From an uncultured Pseudomonadota bacterium (GTDB taxonomy: Bacteria > Pseudomonadota > Alphaproteobacteria > RF32 > CAG-239): DNA of 9,820 nucleotides. The DNA is taken from positions 1 through 9,820 of the forward strand of contig CASFLB010000038.1 in the NCBI GenBank assembly GCA_949295395.1, given 5' to 3'. Below are positions 5,111 to 9,820 of the stretch, in pieces. The notes under the pieces were generated by a model that made no database searches, had not been told where the DNA came from, and was given only the letters and a program-made list of their open reading frames with translations. How positions within the stretch are numbered: the stretch's first letter is position 1; each line of letters starts with the position of its first letter. The position numbers were made by a program, and so were the translations under genes.

Positions 5111-6940
5111 ATGATGTTAAACATGGCAAAATACGTTAGTATCGTTGTGGTCTTTCTTAGTCTTATTATCTTCAACTCTTGCGCTGAAAAGAACATACAG
5201 CCGCAAACCCAAATCACGCTTTCAGAAAAAGAAGTTAAAGCCTCTTCCACTGCCCAAAGTGCACAAAATCATCCGACAGACTACGGAGCATATTTAGCCG
5301 GACGAGTAGCACACCTGCGCCAAGACTTTAACGCTGCCGCAGACTATTATGGTATTTCACTACAAAAAGATCCGAATAATGCCGAACTTTTAGAAAGAAT
5401 TTATGTCATACTGGCCTCAGAGCGGCGTATTCCTGAAGCAGCTAAATTTGCCAAACAATCTCAAAAGAAAGGCGACAGCAATAATTTCACTCATATTATA
5501 ATTGCCGTTGATGATGCCAAAAACGGCAACTATCCACAAGCCATCGCTTCTTTAAAAAAATTAGGTGGCAATCCGGTTTATACCAAATTTATTACTCCGC
5601 TCATGGCCTCATGGGTTTATGCCGGAATGGGTAATTCCGATAAAGCCATTGAAACAATCAATATCCTTAACGAAGACAAAGGGTTCAAATCATTATACCA
5701 TTTTCATGCTGGCATGATTGAAGACTACTTTGGCCACAACCAAGAAGCTCAAAAACATTATGAAGCTTTAATAAATGACGAAAAGAACGAAATGTCTTTT
5801 CGTACCTTACAAATCATAACCAATTTTTACATTCGCACCGACCAAAAAGAAAAGGCCACTGCCTTACTAAACCGTTTCAGCAACGAGCTGTTATTCTTAG
5901 ACATGCTGCAAAACCTATCACAAAAGGTAAACACAGCCACGTCCGAAAACACTGAAGCCCTCATCGATTCGGCTGATGATGGACTTGCGGAAGCTTTATT
6001 CAGCATTGCAGCCAACATGCGCCAAATAACATCAGGAACAGATATTGCCCACATCTTCATTTGCTTGTCAATATACGCAAACCCTCATTATGATTTAGCA
6101 CAACTGATGTTAGCCGACATTTTAGAAAGTCGTGAGATGTACAAAGAAGCCATTGCCGTATATGATGAAATATCGCCGGATTCAGAGAGTTACAACACGG
6201 TACAAATTAAAAAAGCCGCTGACTATGTTTTACTTCAAGATTACAAAGCGGCTGAAATCTTATTAAAAGGCGTTGTATCTAACGATCCGAATAATTTCCA
6301 AGGAAATTTGGACTTAGGAGATGTCATGCGCCTAAGCGGAAAATACACTGATGCCATAGAATATTATGGTAAAGCTTTATCCTTGATGGAACCAAACTCA
6401 TCAAACGCATGGGTAATTTACTATGCCCTAGGAATTGCTTATGAACAAAACGGAGATTGGAACTTAGCGGAATCCGCTCTCAAACAAGCGCTGATTTTAA
6501 GCCAAAATCACTACTACGTCCAAAATTATTTGGGTTATAGCTGGCTTAAACACGGAACAAATATTGAAGACGCCATGACTTTAATTATTGATGCCTACAC
6601 CCAAGCCCCAAATGATGGTCATATTACAGATAGTTTAGGCTGGGCATTTTACCAAATAGGAGATTATGACAAAGCGGTTTATTATTTGGAAAAAGCTTCG
6701 GAAACAGAACCGGCAAATGCTCTGATTAGCGACCACTTAGGAGATGCCTACTGGCAAAACGGACGTCAATCTGAGGCTATTTTCCAATGGAATCACACGC
6801 TTAAAATGAAAGACGACAGCAACGAAGTCGACATGAAAAAGGTTGAAGAAAAAATAGAAAAAGGAATGCCCAAAGCACAACCCCTACCCTATAACAAAGA
6901 CGAAATTGCTGAAGCCTTAAAAGCCCTTGAAGAAGAATAG
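5111..6940 (+). CDS. TPR-repeat protein, probable lipoprotein
   Basis: A 609-residue tetratricopeptide-repeat protein. The N-terminus is a short export signal, YVSIVVVFLSLIIFNSC, with Cys24 as a possible lipidation site; Phe at -3 makes the lipobox imperfect. ATGs at 5111, 5114 and 5123 are all possible: AGGA (5108-5111) overlaps the first and is 11 nt from the third. Residues 25-55 are a polar linker. TPR helices fill about 58-565, clearest at 395-565, where GKYTDAIEYYGKAL (410-423), NYLGYSWL (472-479), DSLGWAFYQIGDYDKAV (507-523) and DHLGDAYWQNGRQSEA (541-556) are recognisable. The tail is charged and Glu-rich. Such proteins are scaffolds for protein contacts, and the C-terminal repeats match a TPR family common in Alphaproteobacteria whose function is unknown to me. 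It is divergent from the glycosylase gene and ends 1 bp before the stop of the convergent U32 gene. Confidence 0.88.
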   Translation: MMLNMAKYVSIVVVFLSLIIFNSCAEKNIQPQTQITLSEKEVKASSTAQSAQNHPTDYGAYLAGRVAHLRQDFNAAADYYGISLQKDPNNAELLERIYVILASERRIPEAAKFAKQSQKKGDSNNFTHIIIAVDDAKNGNYPQAIASLKKLGGNPVYTKFITPLMASWVYAGMGNSDKAIETINILNEDKGFKSLYHFHAGMIEDYFGHNQEAQKHYEALINDEKNEMSFRTLQIITNFYIRTDQKEKATALLNRFSNELLFLDMLQNLSQKVNTATSENTEALIDSADDGLAEALFSIAANMRQITSGTDIAHIFICLSIYANPHYDLAQLMLADILESREMYKEAIAVYDEISPDSESYNTVQIKKAADYVLLQDYKAAEILLKGVVSNDPNNFQGNLDLGDVMRLSGKYTDAIEYYGKALSLMEPNSSNAWVIYYALGIAYEQNGDWNLAESALKQALILSQNHYYVQNYLGYSWLKHGTNIEDAMTLIIDAYTQAPNDGHITDSLGWAFYQIGDYDKAVYYLEKASETEPANALISDHLGDAYWQNGRQSEAIFQWNHTLKMKDDSNEVDMKKVEEKIEKGMPKAQPLPYNKDEIAEALKALEEE

Positions 6941-6941
6941 A

Positions 6942-9215
6942 TTATATTTTTCCGCGCTCAAGATTTCCAAACAAAACATTCTTTAACGGTTCAAACCGAC
7001 GCAGTTTGTTCCAAAGGAGTTTTGCCTGTTCGGGTGAATACGGCTTATACATAAAATCAACACGATAAAAGTCAGGAGCAAGTGATTGAGCCATATCTGG
7101 AACAAACGCAAAAGCGCGATTATCAAACATAAAGATTTGACAATCACGAGACAAAGCCTGATACGAAACGCCATCTTTGGATAAGGATATCCACTTTTCC
7201 CCATGAGTACAAGTTTTACAATCACCGGAACGAAGACAAACCGCGCTGGTAAACAACGGAACATCACTATACAAAGGTAACACAACCGGTAAAGAAGAAT
7301 GATGAATAAGAGCCGAAAGATTATCCATTGTATCTTCAAACGAAAGACTAATACGTGACGCCCCAAACTCAGAAGCTGCAGCAATTGCATAAGAATTAAG
7401 CGTATAAAGACTATTATCAAAACTGATATCAACGGTCATAGACGACAACAAAGGCAAAGGCCAAACATTACCAATTTCCCATTTTTTATAACCCCGAGAG
7501 ACAAAATCACAAATCAGCTTTTCAAAAATTTTTGTTTGACGACAAACCGTTGGCAAAGCTAAGCGAAGTTTTTCTTGAGGAATAAAACTTAAATCCTCAG
7601 GAATAGTTTTGGCCGAAAGCATAAAAATAACTTCATCAACCTCATCCAAATTGATGGCTTTAACCACCGAGAGCTGATCTGTTTTAAGAAGCCAAGTCGA
7701 GATAGACTTTTTCCGTGGCAAAATCGGAGAAAGTTCACGAGGCTGATAGGTTGTTTCAGGTAATTTTTCATAAAGCTTTCGACGCAAATCATTGAGTTTT
7801 GAAACCGGCACAAACAAATTATCAGGATTATTAAGAACAAAATTGCTCAAAATAAAAGGAGTATCACCGGTTTTATCAAAGGCCGCATAAGCAGCGGCAT
7901 AAATCTTATCTAGATTTTGCGCTGTAGAAAATTCGCCATCAACATCGACAGAAATTCCATCAGAACAAGCCGTTAGCCGCTCAACAGAAACATCAACTTG
8001 AACATTAATCGGACGCTTTTGTAAAACATCAGCAAATTTTGGCTTAAGATAAGGATAAGAAGCTTTAACCACACTGGCAGAGGCCAAATAGACCATATCA
8101 CCAACATGAAGTTCAGGTGATTTCGGAGGTAGGCCGACTTCAACCATTTGCCCGGCCTTAGCTTCAAAAACATTTTTGCCATTAGAACGAAGTTTTTGTA
8201 AAGAAAAACCAAAAGGCTTTTCATCACCGGCCACATCAATTTGAAGCCCATCATGGCGAGCAATAACATGATTGGGAGTAAAAACAAAACTCTTTTTTAA
8301 AACACGCAAAATTTTTCCAACAGGCAATCCCCGGTGACCGACAAAATCACGGTCGACGACATTTTTTGTATGTTCCTTAAAATGAAAAGAACACCATGGC
8401 CGCGAAAATATCTGCTTAATATTTTCGGCACGATTTTGATCAACGCCTTTACCATCAAGAATACGACGGTAAAAATCAGTTACGGCCGCCACATAAAGAG
8501 CTGACTTTTTACGTCCTTCAATTTTGAGAGAATAAGCCGACATTTTTAGAACATCTTTTTCAAGCGCCATATCTTTCATTGAAAAATAATGTTTATCGCC
8601 CTCCTCTCCTTTAAAGCAGGCTCGGCAAGGATAAAGACATTTTCCCCGATTAGCACTTCTACCGGTTTCCATAGAAGAAAACAAACAAAGCCCGCTGTAA
8701 GAATAACAAAGAGCTCCGTGAATGAAGGCTTCAATTTCCAAATCAGGAATAGACGTAATATCATCAATTTCAGCGGCGGAAAGCTCACGTGCCAAAACCA
8801 CGCGCTTAAAGCCGAATTTTTTCAAAGCAAGAGCGCCTTCTTTGTTATGCACGGCCATTTGCGTGCTGGCATGGAGTTCAAGTTCAGGATAATAATCACG
8901 CACAATCTTAGCCACGCCCAAATCTTGAACAATAACACCATCAACATGACAACGCACACAAATATCAAGAGATGCCATTAAGTCGGGCAACTCTTGCTCC
9001 TGCACAAGCGTATTTATCGCCACATAGACCTTTCGTCTTGGGGTAAGAGAATGAGCATATCCGACAAAGGCATTTAAATTTGGCTCATCAAAATTAACTG
9101 CAGTGGCACGTGCCGAAAACCTTTGCAAACCGAGATAAACAGCATCAGCACCATAAAACAAAGCGGCATAACCGGCCTCAACATCACCGGCTGGAGCTAA
9201 GAGTTCTTTAATCAT
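6942..9215 (-). CDS. rlhA: U32-family (peptidase U32-like) iron-sulfur protein, RlhA type
   Basis: Probably an RNA hydroxylation enzyme. E. coli RlhA of this family makes 5-hydroxycytidine in 23S rRNA, while other U32 proteins act on tRNA or ubiquinone. The peptidase name is historical. Counted from the upstream TTG at 9245, ELLAPAGD begins at residue 14. The U32 core spans about 11-290, with IEAFIHGALCYSYSGLC, GRSANRGKCLYPCR and SLKIEGRKKS. Cys180, 187, 203 and 207 are the likely 4Fe-4S ligands. A DUF3656-like region follows (about 370-500, including VPVSKLNDLRRKLYEKL), then a second U32-like half with Cys670, 676, 679 and 702. The full size separates it from short UbiU/UbiV/TrhP members. 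Start choice is open: ATG 9215 gives the standard N-terminus, but only TTG 9245 has a GAGGA. The nearby promoter favours 9215 or 9221. The gene symbol is by family resemblance. Confidence 0.88.
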   Translation of the reverse strand: MIKELLAPAGDVEAGYAALFYGADAVYLGLQRFSARATAVNFDEPNLNAFVGYAHSLTPRRKVYVAINTLVQEQELPDLMASLDICVRCHVDGVIVQDLGVAKIVRDYYPELELHASTQMAVHNKEGALALKKFGFKRVVLARELSAAEIDDITSIPDLEIEAFIHGALCYSYSGLCLFSSMETGRSANRGKCLYPCRACFKGEEGDKHYFSMKDMALEKDVLKMSAYSLKIEGRKKSALYVAAVTDFYRRILDGKGVDQNRAENIKQIFSRPWCSFHFKEHTKNVVDRDFVGHRGLPVGKILRVLKKSFVFTPNHVIARHDGLQIDVAGDEKPFGFSLQKLRSNGKNVFEAKAGQMVEVGLPPKSPELHVGDMVYLASASVVKASYPYLKPKFADVLQKRPINVQVDVSVERLTACSDGISVDVDGEFSTAQNLDKIYAAAYAAFDKTGDTPFILSNFVLNNPDNLFVPVSKLNDLRRKLYEKLPETTYQPRELSPILPRKKSISTWLLKTDQLSVVKAINLDEVDEVIFMLSAKTIPEDLSFIPQEKLRLALPTVCRQTKIFEKLICDFVSRGYKKWEIGNVWPLPLLSSMTVDISFDNSLYTLNSYAIAAASEFGASRISLSFEDTMDNLSALIHHSSLPVVLPLYSDVPLFTSAVCLRSGDCKTCTHGEKWISLSKDGVSYQALSRDCQIFMFDNRAFAFVPDMAQSLAPDFYRVDFMYKPYSPEQAKLLWNKLRRFEPLKNVLFGNLERGKI

Positions 9216-9257
9216 ATTCATTGACCGAAAAAAAGAGTTACGCAACGTGTCCTCAAG

Positions 9258-9286
9258 GTATTACAAACCTCAAAGAAAGTCAACAA
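9258..9286 (-). promoter_or_regulatory. Candidate promoter for the U32 gene
   Basis: On the minus strand TTGTTG (9286-9281) and TAATAC (9263-9258) are separated by exactly 17 bp. Transcription would start around 9251. An overlapping TTGACT (9283-9278) is a better -35 match but only 14 bp away. The start point falls inside the GAGGA that precedes the TTG at 9245, so a transcript from here could not use that site and would favour the ATG at 9221 or 9215. Confidence 0.45.
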
Positions 9287-9414
9287 CAGAAAAAGCCGCA
9301 ATAAATTCTTATTTTCTGCTAAGTGCCTTAAATCATCAATCTTTAACATGTAACAAATAGCTATTTAAAGCATCATATATAGCGATATTTTCCCTTTTTC
9401 CCCAACATAATAAC

Positions 9415-9820
9415 TTAGTCATAAACATATATATTAGGACAAATATCTTGGCAACTATAAACTTGCATTTGATAAACATCACTACAAGAGCCACCATCAC
9501 CCGTAACAACTTCTGCATATATATCTCTTTTATGACCATTTATTGTAACATAACAAACACATTGTGCATATCCATCATGAGTAGGCCATGACTGATTTGT
9601 TTCACAAGTTGTATCTGTAATATAATTATATTGAGCCCGAACACCACAGCGATTACCAACTTGTTCCCAACCGCTGTCGCAAGCCCATGCTTTGCACTTA
9701 GACGGACATTCATCATAATATTTCGTACAATGAGCATGCGATGGAATAGAAACACCCGTTACATCATCACAAGGATCTTTATCCGGTATACAACTATCAC
9801 CGCTCTTTTTATAACCACTC
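9415..9820 (-). CDS. Cysteine-rich protein, C-terminal part (5' end outside window)
   Basis: The minus-strand frame is open from the window edge to a TAA at 9417-9415, giving 134 residues with no start codon in the window. Thirteen cysteines (about 10%) occur at partial residues 10, 17, 31, 38, 42, 47, 58, 72, 87, 89, 112, 123 and 127. Spacings include YYDECPSKCKAWAC and QCVCYV. Two related motifs appear: SGYKKSGDSC (1-10) and DSGWEQVGNRC (48-58), both fitting SG[YW]-x3-G-[DN]-x-C. This suggests a longer protein with repeated disulfide modules in the part not seen. The composition (Cys, Gly, Asp, Tyr, few Leu) points to an exported, disulfide-stabilised protein. I do not recognise the family. 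The other frames here give implausible translations. It is transcribed toward the U32 gene, 199 bp away, with no clear terminator between them. Confidence 0.7.
   Translation of the reverse strand, partial: SGYKKSGDSCIPDKDPCDDVTGVSIPSHAHCTKYYDECPSKCKAWACDSGWEQVGNRCGVRAQYNYITDTTCETNQSWPTHDGYAQCVCYVTINGHKRDIYAEVVTGDGGSCSDVYQMQVYSCQDICPNIYVYD

Noticed and set aside
9355..9366. Perfect 12-bp palindrome AAATAGCTATTT
   Set aside because: It is AT-rich and short, lies downstream of the cysteine-rich gene with no T-run or promoter overlap, and is expected by chance at this base composition.
9336..9755. Two minus-strand frames (67 and 71 codons) starting with Met in the right-edge region
   Set aside because: They overlap the open cysteine-rich frame in another phase, and their Ile/Val/Met-rich, low-quality translations look like shadows. 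The edge-spanning frame has far more protein-like composition and covers both.

Overview
This window reads as chromosomal DNA of a low-GC alphaproteobacterium, possibly from a host-associated or gut-type lineage. The taxonomic call is inference. It rests on three proteins that carry alphaproteobacterial signatures: a uracil-DNA glycosylase with the N-terminal tail and PWRPPGNRTP block of that class, a soluble lytic transglycosylase with the DIFEAL / GHVLAEKYL N-terminal pattern, and a large TPR protein with the DSLGWA / DHLGDAYW repeats. No tRNA, rRNA, CRISPR array or complete mobile element was found.

Layout. Positions 1-93 hold the tail of something outside the window, ending in a strong plus-strand hairpin terminator at 61-88. 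A tiny two-helix membrane protein (120-281, minus) has its own terminator and a convincing promoter about 215 bp upstream, so its leader is long. An inverted repeat overlaps that promoter. Next comes a minus-strand gene row, in transcription order: uracil-DNA glycosylase (4947-4132), a secreted or lipidated four-cysteine protein (4037-3171), a smaller secreted protein with the same cysteine/tryptophan framework (3067-2345), and a lytic transglycosylase (2296-530). The gaps are 94, 103 and 48 bp, so a loose operon is plausible. The two middle genes look like paralogues of an undescribed envelope family lying between a DNA-repair gene and a cell-wall gene.

A divergent intergenic region (4948-5110) with a near-palindrome and a candidate promoter separates the glycosylase from a plus-strand TPR lipoprotein (5111-6940). 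That gene ends 1 bp from the stop of a convergent U32-family iron-sulfur protein of the RlhA type (9215-6942). The U32 gene has a good candidate promoter at 9258-9286.

The right edge (9415-9820, minus) carries the C-terminal 134 residues of a very cysteine-rich protein, presumably exported, whose start lies outside the window. It has no start codon here and could be missed in annotation.

Most recognised genes are housekeeping (repair, murein turnover, probable rRNA modification). The less ordinary content is the pair of four-cysteine envelope proteins, the cysteine-rich edge protein, and the small membrane gene with its long leader.
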